NCBI RefSeq assembly: GCF_019249245.1
Contig: NZ_JAESDK010000003.1
Span: 161,765 to 225,764 of the forward strand
From: Alteromonas lipotrueiana
GTDB lineage: Bacteria > Pseudomonadota > Gammaproteobacteria > Enterobacterales > Alteromonadaceae
Direction: 5' to 3'
DNA length: 64,000 nucleotides
Part shown: piece after piece, positions 9,187 to 18,795 of the stretch
Layout of the letters: every line of letters begins with the position of its first letter
Position numbering within the stretch: position 1 is the first letter of the stretch
Made by a program: the position numbers and the translations under genes
The notes under the pieces: model-generated
Told to the model about the DNA's origin: nothing
The model's input: the letters and a program-made list of their open reading frames with translations, nothing else
Databases searched by the model: none

Positions 9187-10653
9187 GTGTCACAAGAACA
9201 TTCACAAAAATATTCAACACTAAGCCGACCCAGGTCAGAATTCGCCACTCGCGAAGCCTATTTGGAGCACGAATTACAGGTTATGTCGCCACGAAGATGG
9301 CGTCCTAACCTTCCCATGCGGGATTACCGTTTTGAGTGGGAAGACTTAGTTCCCGGCATGGCGGCAACCATAGGCAAAATTGTGATGGTTGCTGCAGTGG
9401 TCGGCGCATTCGCGGCTCCGTTGGGCTTATCCTCAGAGTTTGTTATTGAAAATGTGCGCTTTGAACTACTCATTGCTGCGGTTTTATTTGTTATTCTGAT
9501 CTCTGGCTTTTTGAATCCGTCAGCGAATCTGGCAGGTACGCATGGTCCGCTACTGCCGCTGGTGCCTTTGATTGTTGCCTCTGGCGGACACCCTATGGCA
9601 TTAGGGCTGCTAATAGGCGGCCTTGGATTTATTTTAGGGATCACCAAAGGCGGGAGCCTGTTAGCCAAGCTTACCAGTAATGGCGTATGTGGCGGCTTGC
9701 TACTCTATCTTGGGTTTATCGGTATAACCGGCCAGGTCCAAAAATTATTTACCTGGGCAGAAAGCTTTGACATGGGTTACCTGGCATTTGTAGTGCTTAT
9801 TGCCACTATTCTTATGTATGCCTGGCTTGAGCACATTAAAAAGCGCTGGTTGGCAATCCCTCTTGGCGCTGGAATGGCCGCCATAATAGCGTTGGCGATG
9901 GGCGCACCATTTGAATTTAGCACCTCACCTGGCATACCTAATATGAATCCGGCGTATTGGTGGGGCGAAGACACAGGTTGGAAGCTAGGATTACCAGACT
10001 GGTCACACTTTGTTGCAGTATTGCCATTTGCGGTACTGGCCGTTTCAATGTGGTCGCCTGACTTTTTAGGGCATCAGGTATTTCAAAAGTTAAGCTACCC
10101 CAAAAATACCAAGCGGGTACATATGGATATCGATGACACCATGATGACAGCATCTACCCGTCAGGCAGTTGGAAGCCTGCTGGGGGGCGGTAATATAACG
10201 TCTTCGTGGGGTACTTATATTATTCCGGCATCTATTGCCCGCCGGCCAATTCCTGCCGGAGCAATAGTTACCGGTGTGCTTTGCATTGTGGCGGCGTTCT
10301 GGGGATATCCTATGGATCTGGCCGTGTGGCCTCCGGTGCTAAGCGTAGCACTATTAGTGGGAGTATTTTTGCCACTCATGGAAGCCGGTATGCAAATGAC
10401 CCGCGAAGGAAAAACCGCCCAATCTGCGGCAATGGTCGTGATATCTTCGGTATTGGTAAATCCGGTGTTCGGGTGGTCGTTAACCTTATTGCTCGACAAC
10501 CTGGGACTGGTGGGCTGTAAAGACCGGGCGGAAAAGCTGGGCAAAGCCGGCCGTTGGATAATTCCGGGGATAGCTTTTGTTGTACTGTGCATCGTTATGG
10601 CCATTATTGGTATGTTCCCGGGAGTACCGGCACTGGTAGATACGTTTAATTAA
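9187..10653 (+). CDS. DUF3360-family polytopic inner-membrane protein (putative transporter)
   Basis: 488 residues with a soluble N-terminal stretch (ELQVMSPRRWRPNLPMRDYRFEWED, about 29–53) and then 11–13 membrane spans to the C-terminus. I recognise it from memory as the DUF3360 family of Vibrio and Alteromonas genomes, whose helix pattern (NPSANLAGTHGPLLPL, about 111–126) recalls SulP/NCS2-type anion or base transporters. A GTG start with GAAAGCGAGGTA just upstream is used. It sits 112 bp after the EamA gene on the same strand and ends with its own terminator. Transported compound unknown. Confidence 0.72.
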   Translation: MSQEHSQKYSTLSRPRSEFATREAYLEHELQVMSPRRWRPNLPMRDYRFEWEDLVPGMAATIGKIVMVAAVVGAFAAPLGLSSEFVIENVRFELLIAAVLFVILISGFLNPSANLAGTHGPLLPLVPLIVASGGHPMALGLLIGGLGFILGITKGGSLLAKLTSNGVCGGLLLYLGFIGITGQVQKLFTWAESFDMGYLAFVVLIATILMYAWLEHIKKRWLAIPLGAGMAAIIALAMGAPFEFSTSPGIPNMNPAYWWGEDTGWKLGLPDWSHFVAVLPFAVLAVSMWSPDFLGHQVFQKLSYPKNTKRVHMDIDDTMMTASTRQAVGSLLGGGNITSSWGTYIIPASIARRPIPAGAIVTGVLCIVAAFWGYPMDLAVWPPVLSVALLVGVFLPLMEAGMQMTREGKTAQSAAMVVISSVLVNPVFGWSLTLLLDNLGLVGCKDRAEKLGKAGRWIIPGIAFVVLCIVMAIIGMFPGVPALVDTFN

Positions 10654-10683
10654 TTCCCAACCTTAAACACCTTTATGTGTTGT

Positions 10684-10711
10684 CGCCTCAACTGCTTGTT
10701 GGGGCGTTTTT
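10684..10711 (+). terminator. Rho-independent terminator after the DUF3360 gene
   Basis: CGCCTCAAC and GTTGGGGCG form a 9-bp stem with one G-U pair and a short loop, followed by TTTTT, starting 31 bases past the stop. Confidence 0.8.
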
Positions 10712-10795
10712 GTTTGTGCAACTAAATGATTGTTTGTAAAGTAAACAACAATGCAATAATCAACTATTTTGGCTAATAAGGACATCTGCCTTCCT

Positions 10796-11233
10796 ATGAC
10801 CGCGCAAATAAGCGAAACCATTGTGTACCAAAACAAAGTTCGGGCCTTGATGAGTTGTCCGCTAGATGCGCTATTTTCTTTGGGACATATGCAAAACCCA
10901 TTTTCTCATGCCTCTTTTGGGCTGATTCGCGGCTATATTGGCCATTGGGAAATCCACCACGACAGGTTGTATCTGACCGGGATTTACAACGAAACAGACT
11001 TCAGCACCAATAATCTTCATAAGCTGTTCGAAGGATACGACGAACGTGTGTTTGCCCACTGGTACTCAGGTACTTTACGTATGCCCGAAGGAAAACTACT
11101 CGAATACCTGCACCTTGGCTTTGGCTCTCAGTACGAACGAGATGTTGTACTGAAAGTAAAGCGCGGCAGAATCACGGGTAAAACAGTAAAGGACAACAAA
11201 CCATGCAAGATGCAGCGCTTTTTGGATATTTGA
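10796..11233 (+). CDS. Conserved-looking hypothetical protein
   Basis: 145 residues from the ATG at 10796; a TTG nine codons earlier would also be open, and the only SD-like AAGGA (10776–10780) is rather distant from the ATG. I do not recognise the family. The protein looks soluble, with no signal peptide or membrane span, aromatic-rich (HWEIHHDRLYLTGIYNE) and with a basic C-terminus. Its end overlaps the start of the next gene by 31 bp, so the two are probably translationally coupled and act together. A short imperfect palindrome (TTGTTTGTAAAGTAAACAA, about 10730–10748) lies just upstream. Confidence 0.6.
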   Translation: MTAQISETIVYQNKVRALMSCPLDALFSLGHMQNPFSHASFGLIRGYIGHWEIHHDRLYLTGIYNETDFSTNNLHKLFEGYDERVFAHWYSGTLRMPEGKLLEYLHLGFGSQYERDVVLKVKRGRITGKTVKDNKPCKMQRFLDI

Positions 11234-11790
11234 TAGTTACGCTGGGCTTTTGGGTAAAAATCTGGTTTTTTCCTAACCCAGCTCCCCCGTTTGAATTTGA
11301 AATGATGCATAACGCTTCACCTGAAGTGCATGACAACATAGCAGAAAAAACAACATCACGACGGTGGCGGTTTTTGATCACCAGTGGCCAGCGTTTACTG
11401 GAGCTTGTGTTTTGCGCGTTGTGGCCGGCTTGGGGATTGTTTTTTATTATTACTGTGCTGTTAAATTTTGTTTTTAATCGCGCCCACCCACGCGCCGAAT
11501 CTTCCTATCAGCGTATAGGAGAGCCACAAACCATTGCTGCTATCGAACAGAGCCATTACTATTTCGATCCTTTAGAAGGCAGTCCAGCCGAGCCTTTTGG
11601 TCATCTGCATACTGCCTGGCTTAACTTTGTTGGCAGTGATAAAACTGCACAACTATGCCCGTATGAAAACATTACCGTAAAGGCCTCGCGCAAAACCACG
11701 TATTTTGGCTATGTCCGGGTCGATGCAGACCAACAGGTAAGTGATGTTTTTTATTACGAATACGCCAGCGACGATATAAACGATATTTAA
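11203..11790 (+). CDS. Hypothetical membrane-anchored protein
   Basis: 195 residues. There is a short hydrophobic N-terminus (FGYLIVTLGFWVKIWFF) and a second strong span near 67–92 (LLELVFCALWPAWGLFFIIT). A soluble C-terminal domain of about 100 residues follows, with no family motif I can name. The start lies inside the preceding gene, which implies translational coupling. The gene ends 4 bp inside the convergent MFS gene (stops overlap at 11787–11790). Function unknown. Confidence 0.6.
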   Translation: MQDAALFGYLIVTLGFWVKIWFFPNPAPPFEFEMMHNASPEVHDNIAEKTTSRRWRFLITSGQRLLELVFCALWPAWGLFFIITVLLNFVFNRAHPRAESSYQRIGEPQTIAAIEQSHYYFDPLEGSPAEPFGHLHTAWLNFVGSDKTAQLCPYENITVKASRKTTYFGYVRVDADQQVSDVFYYEYASDDINDI

Positions 11791-13112
11791 CCGGTGCTAA
11801 GCTCCCAGTCTTTCACAATTTTGGTACTGGTCCACAAAAAGAACGCGATAGACAAGGCGTACGGCACCACCAGATACATCATTGCCTGACGCAATGCCTC
11901 GGTTTCGCCTAAACTGGGTACCAGCGCCTGACTAATAATACCGGTTAATGTCGGTCCGCCACCTAGTGCAATAATATTCAGCACAAAAAAGAACAGCGCC
12001 GTAGACATGGCTCTGACATTTGCCGGGGCCAGCGTTTGTGCCATGGCAAAACAGGGCCCCAGATACGAACCACTGGTAAACAATAAAAAGGTCAGTAAAC
12101 CCACTGACAGCCACAAGCTTTGTACCTGTAATGAAAAATAAAACGCAGGTGTACCTATCATCAAGGCGAACGCTGGCAGCAAAGCATACGCCCGCCTGTT
12201 GTGCTGTCCCCACTTATCGGCAATTACCCCGCCTAGCCATACGCCTAATGCATAAGCAGTACCGTTGATTACGCCAAAAACAATCAGAAGCTGGGTAATA
12301 TCCAGTCCGGCGAAGGCACGTACATAGTAATCGATGATCCAGGTTGAGATGGCATAATTTCCAAAAGAGCCAAACGAAATTCCCAGCGCCATCCCCCACC
12401 AGGTAGGAATTTTCAGCAACGCTTTTATCGAGGTCAATACTGAGGGTTGCGGCTGATCCACAGCTATGTTTTTTGTATCAGTGCGTCGGGCAGGCTCTTT
12501 TACAGTAAACTTTAACAGTAGCGCAAGAATAACACCGGGCAGCCCCACGCTTATCATTACGGTACGCCAGTCTGCTTTCCCTCCTTGTAAGAAAAATGCC
12601 GAGGCGAAAAAAGCGAGCATAATGCCAAATGGGATCCCCAGTGAATAAATAGCCAACGCGCCCGCCCGCTTTTCTTTGGGAAACAAGTCAGAAATAATAC
12701 TGTGAGAGGGTGGGCTCCCCCCCGCCTCACCTATGCCTACCCCAATTCTGGCCAGCGCCAGTTGTACATAATTTGTAGCCAGCCCAGAAGCTGCGGTAAA
12801 TCCACTCCACAGGGTTAGCGACACTGCAATAATATTAACCCGGTGATAGCGATCGGCAAGCCAGGCAATAGGAATACCCACCAATGTATATAAAAGCGCA
12901 AAATAAATGCCTTTTAACCAGCCTAACTGAGCATCATCAAGGCCTAGATCAGCTTTAATAAAGGGCGACAAAATACCTACAATTTGCCGGTCGATAAAAT
13001 TAAACGCATAAACCAGAGTTAACACAAACAAAACATAATTACGATAATAGCTGGGGGTGGCAGATGTCTGTTCCGCCACTGCTGATTCTGCCTGAGAGTG
13101 TGAATGTGCCAT
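11787..13112 (-). CDS. MFS transporter (Spinster-like)
   Basis: 441 residues from the ATG at 13112, chosen because CAGGCGG lies at a good distance upstream; the longer frame adds 23 unlikely residues. Twelve membrane helices are predicted. FNFIDRQIVGILSPFIKADL and AWLADRYHR (loop 2–3) are the family signature motifs, and ARIGVGIGEAGGSPPSHSII marks the Spinster-type branch often found near catabolic genes. The proton-coupled substrate is unknown. A long inverted repeat lies 63 bp upstream. Confidence 0.85.
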   Translation of the reverse strand: MAHSHSQAESAVAEQTSATPSYYRNYVLFVLTLVYAFNFIDRQIVGILSPFIKADLGLDDAQLGWLKGIYFALLYTLVGIPIAWLADRYHRVNIIAVSLTLWSGFTAASGLATNYVQLALARIGVGIGEAGGSPPSHSIISDLFPKEKRAGALAIYSLGIPFGIMLAFFASAFFLQGGKADWRTVMISVGLPGVILALLLKFTVKEPARRTDTKNIAVDQPQPSVLTSIKALLKIPTWWGMALGISFGSFGNYAISTWIIDYYVRAFAGLDITQLLIVFGVINGTAYALGVWLGGVIADKWGQHNRRAYALLPAFALMIGTPAFYFSLQVQSLWLSVGLLTFLLFTSGSYLGPCFAMAQTLAPANVRAMSTALFFFVLNIIALGGGPTLTGIISQALVPSLGETEALRQAMMYLVVPYALSIAFFLWTSTKIVKDWELSTG

Positions 13113-13174
13113 AGCACCGCCTGAGCAAATGAACATCGGATTGCTCAGTTTATGCACGAATTGTTGCCAGCGGC

Positions 13175-13212
13175 CACTCAATGTTATTTATTTGTTAAAA
13201 TAACATTGAGTG
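13175..13212. promoter_or_regulatory. Perfect 14-bp inverted repeat upstream of the MFS gene
   Basis: CACTCAATGTTATT (13175–13188) is exactly inverted as AATAACATTGAGTG (13199–13212), with a 10-base spacer. No T-run follows on the minus strand, so it fits an operator for a dimeric repressor better than a terminator, although it also lies downstream of rluF. Confidence 0.5.
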
Positions 13213-13287
13213 TTGAACACTAAAAACAGGTATCTGCAGATAGAAACGTTTTTGCTAGCCTAAGCTTGAGGGTTAGCGGCTTAAAGG

Positions 13288-14172
13288 TTAGCCGCCATGT
13301 TTTGTTCGGCCCAACTTAAGCGTACTGCGGGTTTTGTTGCCTGACTTTGCTTTATTATTCGAAGATTTTAAATCAATTCTTTTTTTAGGCTGTTTACTGG
13401 GCTGTTTATCAGACTGAGCCCGCATGCTTTGTTGATCGCCAGGGGCTTCTTTAGATGAGTGTTCAACCGACTTTAACAATGTAGCGAGTTCATCTTTTGT
13501 CAGTTCGCGCCATGCGCCAGTTTTCAGGCCGCGCAAATTCACATTCATTATACGCACCCTTTCCAGCCTTATTACTTCGTAATCAAAGTGCTGACACATC
13601 CGACGAATTTGCCTGTTTAAGCCCTGAACCAGTGTAATACGAAATTCTAAACGGCTTTCTTTTACAACCTTACACTTTTTGGTGACGGTGCCTAAAATCG
13701 GCACGCCTGAACGCATTTTGCGAATAAAATCGTCGGTCACCGGCTTGTCGACTTTAACCACATATTCTTTTTCATGATTATTGCCTGCCCGCAGTACTTT
13801 ATTAACCAAATCGCCATTGTTGGTCAAAAAAATAAGTCCCTGAGAGTCTTTATCCAACCGCCCTATCGGAAAAATACGTTCTTTGTAGCGCACGTGATTT
13901 ACAATATTAGCGCGTTCTGCACTGTCGGTTGTGCTTACTACCCCTACCGGTTTATTCAACGCTAAAACCACAAACGCCTCTTTATCGGCGGGCTTAATCA
14001 GCTTTCCGTTAACTTTAACAATGTCGCCAGTGATCACTTTTGTTCCAACTTCTGCACGCTGGCCGTTTAGCTGAACACACCCTTGCTCGATAAATTTGTC
14101 GGCGTCCCGGCGTGAGCAAAAACCACTTTCGCTGATGAATTTATTTAAACGTGTTGAGTTGGAAGGCTGCAT
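13288..14172 (-). CDS. rluF: 23S rRNA pseudouridine synthase RluF
   Basis: Modifies U2604 (and tRNA-Tyr U35 in E. coli). An S4 RNA-binding domain (about 8–60, [20 protein letters not shown]) is followed by a RsuA-type catalytic domain with NKPVG (73–77) and [10 protein letters not shown] (about 97–106), whose Asp is the catalytic residue. RQIRRMC (about 185–191) is the conserved C-terminal motif. A basic, low-complexity tail of about 60 residues ([19 protein letters not shown]) follows. The split S4 plus RsuA layout and the [12 protein letters not shown] sequence favour RluF over RluB or RluE. Confidence 0.85.
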   Translation of the reverse strand: MQPSNSTRLNKFISESGFCSRRDADKFIEQGCVQLNGQRAEVGTKVITGDIVKVNGKLIKPADKEAFVVLALNKPVGVVSTTDSAERANIVNHVRYKERIFPIGRLDKDSQGLIFLTNNGDLVNKVLRAGNNHEKEYVVKVDKPVTDDFIRKMRSGVPILGTVTKKCKVVKESRLEFRITLVQGLNRQIRRMCQHFDYEVIRLERVRIMNVNLRGLKTGAWRELTKDELATLLKSVEHSSKEAPGDQQSMRAQSDKQPSKQPKKRIDLKSSNNKAKSGNKTRSTLKLGRTKHGG

Positions 14173-14763
14173 AGCATCTCATTTTATTAAAAGCGCGAGC
14201 TTAGGTGTGAGTTTTCGCACAACCCGTTCACCGTTTTTGACGTAGAGGTTAATTATCTCTGGCTGTTACACAAATCTCAAGCTGGCTTTTGAATTGAGAC
14301 TCAATATTGCTTATTAAAATTGCTTATTAATGACCGCAGCTCACAAATACCATTCCCGAACAGCTTATTGGGAAAAGTTTAAAACAACATTACTTACCCA
14401 GGTATTAAAAAGCCGCCCACCCGGTTGTGCAACGTCACAGATACCCAACATCACAGGTATAAGTAACCCATGTTCCATTTTCGCACGGTACCAATATCAT
14501 GCGATAGTTTTTCAGTTCCTAAGCAGCACGATTATCGTAGTTTAACTAACTCAAACGCTATGCTTTACAGTTTGTGGAAGTCACTCTTTTAGTTTTGCAC
14601 ATCATTCAATTTTTGTTCTAACTGTAGGTGTACTAAGTAGAAACAGTATGGCAGTTAAGATAGCCGGCTTACATTCAGGCTTAGTAACCGCTACACGCAT
14701 TTCTGCGGCGATTTACTGATACAACACCAACAAGACAAATCCACTCTAGTAAAAGGAGAAAAC
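14173..14763. other. Long intergenic region between divergent rluF and the DsrE-like gene
   Basis: 591 bases. It must hold the promoters of both flanking genes. The only open frame (14330–14545, 71 codons) has no SD and an unconvincing composition. No palindrome or RNA element was recognised. Confidence 0.5.
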
Positions 14764-15303
14764 ATGAACCGTTTAACATCTGTTTTAGCGATTCTAGGTG
14801 CCGCCACTACCCTGTACGCCACGGCACAGGACGCAGCATTTAAAGCGGGCCCGGTATTTGAACAGTATGGCAAACATGCGCAAGTTTCTGGTGTAGAAAT
14901 TTCACCTGAGCAAACCTTCAAAGTTGCTTTTGATGTTGAAAAAGGAGCTAAAGACGGTGAACTAAATCAAAGCTTTAATAAGCTTGCGCGGTTTATCAAT
15001 ATGCATGTAGCAAATGGCGCTAAACTTGAAAATATTGATCTTGCGCTGGTTGTACATGGCACGGCAACATTAGATGTCATGAACAATAACAGTTATAAAG
15101 AACGTACGGGCGAATCTAGCGCGAACGTAAAGCTGCTTGAAGCTTTACAAAAAAACGGAGTGCGGGTAATCGTATGCGGTCAGTCTTCAGCTAAACATAA
15201 TGTAACAAAAGACATGCTGGTTGAAGGTGTGGAAATGGATTTATCGGCAATGACGGCACATGCCCGGCTGAGCCAGCAAGGCTATAGTGTAAATCCTTTC
15301 TAA
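14764..15303 (+). CDS. Periplasmic DsrE/DsrF-like protein
   Basis: 179 residues with a cleavable signal peptide (about 1–21, ATLYATA-QDA), so exported. The rest resembles DsrE/F-fold proteins. KVAFDVEKGAKDGELNQSFNKLARFINMH is the first beta-alpha unit, LALVVHGTAT the second, and RVIVCGQS (about 135–142) carries the single conserved cysteine of this family, in the position linked to sulfur transfer in DsrE homologues. AAAAGGAG precedes the ATG closely. Function in sulfur handling is a family-based guess. Confidence 0.75.
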   Translation: MNRLTSVLAILGAATTLYATAQDAAFKAGPVFEQYGKHAQVSGVEISPEQTFKVAFDVEKGAKDGELNQSFNKLARFINMHVANGAKLENIDLALVVHGTATLDVMNNNSYKERTGESSANVKLLEALQKNGVRVIVCGQSSAKHNVTKDMLVEGVEMDLSAMTAHARLSQQGYSVNPF

Positions 15304-15436
15304 ACGCGCTTTAACGGGCATCTTTGAATGTATTTTTGATTATATTCGAGGTAAAGCGCATTCGTCAGCTTAAGATTATAACAAAGCGATTAACGCCGTT
15401 CTTTTTGTTACCCTGGTCAATACGCCTTTGTTACTG

Positions 15437-15464
15437 TAGGCCAAGCCTGGTCAGGCTTGGCCTA
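15437..15464. repeat. Perfect 13-bp GC-rich inverted repeat with 2-base loop
   Basis: TAGGCCAAGCCTG (15437–15449) and CAGGCTTGGCCTA (15452–15464) are exact reverse complements separated by GT. No T-run follows, so it is unlike a classic terminator; it resembles a repetitive extragenic palindrome or a cruciform-forming site. Confidence 0.7.
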
Positions 15465-15480
15465 AACTACGGCTGCCGTC

Positions 15481-15527
15481 ATTAGCTGCAAAAGACACAG
15501 CGCTGCGCACTTTGTCTTTTCGCTAAT
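15481..15527. repeat. Extended two-block inverted repeat
   Basis: ATTAGC and AAAAGAC on the left pair with GTCTTTT and GCTAAT on the right, forming a 13-bp interrupted stem around a GC-rich loop. The right arm contains TTTT, so it could serve as a terminator for the gene ending at 15303. Confidence 0.55.
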
Positions 15528-15795
15528 TTTCACGACCCGATTTTATTTTAAAAGCCCTCTTTCCCAAAATTACCTTATAAAAGCGTTTCTTTTAGGTAGC
15601 CCGCCAGTTTGCCAAACCGATATAAAACACCTGCAAATTTGGCAGCTTAGTGGTCACCGTATACTGTCAAAGTTTACGATGCGCATTTACCTGTTTGCGT
15701 TAATCGGCTCATCCAAACCCGCTTAGCGGCGTACACATAATAAGCATCGTTTTTACTCAAACATACTGTGGTTTTCACCTTTAAAAGGAGAAAAA

Positions 15796-17280
15796 ATGAC
15801 CTCTCACGCTGAAATGAATGAACGCCCTGATTACGACCAGGTAATTCAGGATATTACCGATTATGTTATGCGCGACGATATTGCTTCATCAGAAGCAATA
15901 GAAACGGCGCGTTACTGCCTGATGGACTCTCTGGGGTGCGGATTGCTGGCACTGCGCTTTCCTGAATGTACGAAGCATCTTGGCCCGTTAGCCGCAGGAA
16001 CGGTTGTTCCAAACGGGGCGCGCGTGCCTGGTACTCAGCTTTGTCTGGACCCGGTAAAAGCAGCGTGGGACATAGGCTGCATTATTCGCTGGCTAGATTT
16101 CAACGATACCTGGCTAGCCGCCGAGTGGGGGCATCCGTCTGATAATCTGGGTGGAATTCTCGCCATGGCCGACTATTTATCACAGGTGCGCCGCGCTAAA
16201 GGCAAGCCGCCATTAACAATGTCACAAGTATTGCTGGCTATGGTAAAAGCTCATGAAATTCAGGGCGTACTTGCCTTGGAAAACAGCTTCAATCGTGTGG
16301 GGTTGTGTCATGTATTGTTGGTCAGAGTCGCAACTACCGCCGTAGTTGCGCATATGATGGGCGGTACCCGCGAGCAAATAATGGCCGCGGTATCCCATGC
16401 CTGGGTAGACGGTTCGGCGCTGCGAACTTATCGACACGCACCTAATGCAGGCTCACGAAAATCGTGGGCCGCCGGCGATGCCACCTCGCGAGGCGTTCGG
16501 CTTGCCGATATAGCGTTGCGTGGTGAAATGGGAATTCCCGCGGTGCTAACTACCCCTCAGTGGGGCTTTTACGATGTGTCTTTTAGTCATACCAACAAAG
16601 ATTTACAGCAAAAACCGGACGAGAAAAGACAATTTTCTCAACCCAGAGATTACGGTTGCTATGTGATGGAAAATATTTTGTTTAAACTGAATTTTCCGGC
16701 AGAATTTCATGCCCAGACTGCCTGCGAGGCGGCAGTAACATTGCATGAGGTAGTGCGCGATCGTATAGATGATATTTCAAAAATAGAGCTCACTACTCAT
16801 GAGTCTGCTATTCGAATTATATCAAAGCAGGGAACCCTGTCTAACCCAGCCGACCGAGACCATTGTTTGCAATATATGACTGCCGTGCCATTACTTTTTG
16901 GTGAACTGAATGCAGAGCACTACGAAGATGATTTTCATGCAGCAAACCCGGCCATTGATAAACTGCGTGAAAAGATGCAGGTAACTGAAGACCCGGCTTA
17001 CACTGCCGACTATCATGATCCTGATAAGCGCGCTATTGCCAATGCAGTTCAGGTCTTTTTTAACGACGGCACCAGTACCGGCAAAATTGAAGTACTCTAT
17101 CCTATTGGCCACCGGCGCAGACGAGAAGAAGGTATCGCAGTCTTAAAAATGAAGTTTGAACAGAATCTGGCGACCCGCTTCCCGCAACAGCGCTGCTCAC
17201 AAATAACAGAGTTGTGCCAACATCCTTCGCGGTTAGAAGCCATCGAAGTTGATGAATTCATGAGTATGTTGGTTATTTGA
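15796..17280 (+). CDS. prpD: 2-methylcitrate dehydratase, PrpD (MmgE/PrpD family)
   Basis: Dehydrates 2-methylcitrate to 2-methyl-cis-aconitate in propionate catabolism, though members of this family also act on other hydroxy-tricarboxylates. 494 residues, close to E. coli PrpD (483). [20 protein letters not shown] (about 99–118) is the diagnostic active-site segment, followed by [17 protein letters not shown] (about 219–235) and the C-terminal [14 protein letters not shown] stretch. AAAGGAG precedes the ATG. Unusually it stands alone: prpB, prpC and acnD/prpF are not adjacent. It ends with its own terminator. Confidence 0.9.
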   Translation: MTSHAEMNERPDYDQVIQDITDYVMRDDIASSEAIETARYCLMDSLGCGLLALRFPECTKHLGPLAAGTVVPNGARVPGTQLCLDPVKAAWDIGCIIRWLDFNDTWLAAEWGHPSDNLGGILAMADYLSQVRRAKGKPPLTMSQVLLAMVKAHEIQGVLALENSFNRVGLCHVLLVRVATTAVVAHMMGGTREQIMAAVSHAWVDGSALRTYRHAPNAGSRKSWAAGDATSRGVRLADIALRGEMGIPAVLTTPQWGFYDVSFSHTNKDLQQKPDEKRQFSQPRDYGCYVMENILFKLNFPAEFHAQTACEAAVTLHEVVRDRIDDISKIELTTHESAIRIISKQGTLSNPADRDHCLQYMTAVPLLFGELNAEHYEDDFHAANPAIDKLREKMQVTEDPAYTADYHDPDKRAIANAVQVFFNDGTSTGKIEVLYPIGHRRRREEGIAVLKMKFEQNLATRFPQQRCSQITELCQHPSRLEAIEVDEFMSMLVI

Positions 17281-17311
17281 TCAGTCTGTTTTAATAAAAC
17301 TCGGCTTATTC

Positions 17312-17363
17312 GCCTGGCTGGGCAATCAGTACCAATAAAGTACATGCATCAGCCAGGCTTTTT
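17312..17363 (+). terminator. Terminator after prpD
   Basis: GCCTGGCT (17312–17319) pairs with AGCCAGGC (17351–17358), followed at once by TTTTT. The loop is long (31 bases). Confidence 0.65.
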
Positions 17364-17557
17364 ATAATCACAAAAGCAACGTATTTGTTTTATGAGTAAG
17401 CTGACAGGACCCGATGTGACTCTGTCTTCCTGCAGTTACTTTATAGCGGTTTACCTCATTGCGACCTTTATTATACTTGCGTTGCTTCCAATGTTAAGAG
17501 CAAGCTATCACTAGGCGAATACCACGATAAATTTCATCTATCAGTTACTTGTAACCT

Positions 17558-18775
17558 TTAAAACCGCGCCCCTACCCACACCCATAGTTTGTTAGTGTCC
17601 GCTGATATATCGGCACCTTTATAGCTGGCGTACTTTAGTCCAAAATTCAGCAAGTCGCTCACTTTGATGTTATATTGCAAATCAAGCTCATTCCCTAAAT
17701 CATCAGCCTCGGTGCCTGATTCATTGGCGCTAAAGTCATGATAGGTTATCAGCCAGCTGCCTCCAGCGATTTTACCGGCAACCAAAAAGGAAAGATCTTC
17801 CAGACCTTCATCTGGCGTCGTTAAAAACTGATCTGCCCAGCCATTAAACTTATGCAGAGTTGCAAGTGGTGTTGCAAATCCGTAGTTTTTATCGTCTGAG
17901 CCTAATACCTCCCAGTTCACTTTGGCGGTAATACCCGCCACTTCCGCCCCCGCGTTCAGCATAACGTAACTGGCATCAAATTCAGTGTTCTCGTAAGTGC
18001 TGGTTTGACGGGCAAATTCGAGCCCGTACAACCATTTGATCGTATCGGTCTGGGTTTGTCCTGAATAGCTCATACCATATGTATCTAGCGAGTTTCGAAC
18101 ATCATTGTCGATCTCCAATAAGTAGGCATAGGCGTTTATTTTTCCCCATGAGTTTTGGTAGCTCGCATTTAGCAAATGATCATCGCTGTCCATATCTGCG
18201 GCACCGGCAAATATTCGGTTGCGCTGGGTTACATAGCCGTAAAAAATTTGCAGATGTTCGTTTTGATAGTTGGCACTCAGGGCATCAAAAGTTTGCCAGT
18301 TCTGACGCCACCCCACATGGCCGATAAAGCGCTGACTATCCAGGGCAATCACCTGTCGGCCCGCTTTTATTGTTAAAGTTTGCGTTTTATACTGAATAAA
18401 TCCCTGATGCAACTCGCTTGTCTCAGGATCAGCAATCACTGAATAAATCCCGGTATTAAATCCGGTAGGAGGCACAGCATAGTCATCGATACCTGCTACC
18501 ACTCGAACATCTTCTAATTCTGCGGTAAATGACCACCCGTTATGCTCGCCACTGGAATACCCTACCAATGAGCGTAAAGTCAGGGCTTCAGCGTCTTCCA
18601 ACGCGTTGTCCTGATCAACCGCTTCATAGCGTAGTCTAAAATCAGCAAATCCACTCCCCTGCTTTACCGCATTATACCACTCATTTGCATGAGCCAGGTT
18701 TGGCGTTAACACCGCTGTGCTGGCCAGCAACCACCCGGATAAGGTCCGTAAACCAGAAATATTGCTTGATGTCAT
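17558..18775 (-). CDS. Outer-membrane porin, alginate-export-like family
   Basis: 405 residues from the ATG at 18775 (AAGGAA upstream); the longer frame would run through a terminator hairpin. A signal peptide ends near AHA-NEWY (about 31). It is followed by a beta-barrel with FADFRLRYEAVDQDN, GRQVIALDSQRFIGHVGWRQNWQTFD-type segments seen in alginate-export/porin proteins, and a terminal phenylalanine (WVWVGARF). Its 5' leader carries the same hexaloop hairpin and terminator as the nirB leader, so it belongs to the NasR regulon and probably admits nitrate, nitrite or a related nitrogen source. The channel's true solute is not shown. Confidence 0.78.
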   Translation of the reverse strand: MTSSNISGLRTLSGWLLASTAVLTPNLAHANEWYNAVKQGSGFADFRLRYEAVDQDNALEDAEALTLRSLVGYSSGEHNGWSFTAELEDVRVVAGIDDYAVPPTGFNTGIYSVIADPETSELHQGFIQYKTQTLTIKAGRQVIALDSQRFIGHVGWRQNWQTFDALSANYQNEHLQIFYGYVTQRNRIFAGAADMDSDDHLLNASYQNSWGKINAYAYLLEIDNDVRNSLDTYGMSYSGQTQTDTIKWLYGLEFARQTSTYENTEFDASYVMLNAGAEVAGITAKVNWEVLGSDDKNYGFATPLATLHKFNGWADQFLTTPDEGLEDLSFLVAGKIAGGSWLITYHDFSANESGTEADDLGNELDLQYNIKVSDLLNFGLKYASYKGADISADTNKLWVWVGARF

Positions 18776-18795
18776 AATGTATTCCTTTTGGTCAC

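Larger units (their letters stand above)
15304..15795. other. Structured intergenic region before prpD
   Basis: 492 bases without a gene. They contain three inverted repeats, at 15437–15464, 15481–15527 and 15610–15644, of which the first two are very strong. The first or second may terminate the DsrE-like transcript. The prpD SD (AAAGGAG) lies at its right edge. Confidence 0.6.

Noticed and set aside
14330..14545. 71-codon plus-strand frame upstream of the DsrE-like gene
   Set aside because: No SD, no recognisable motif, unconvincing composition; treated as chance.
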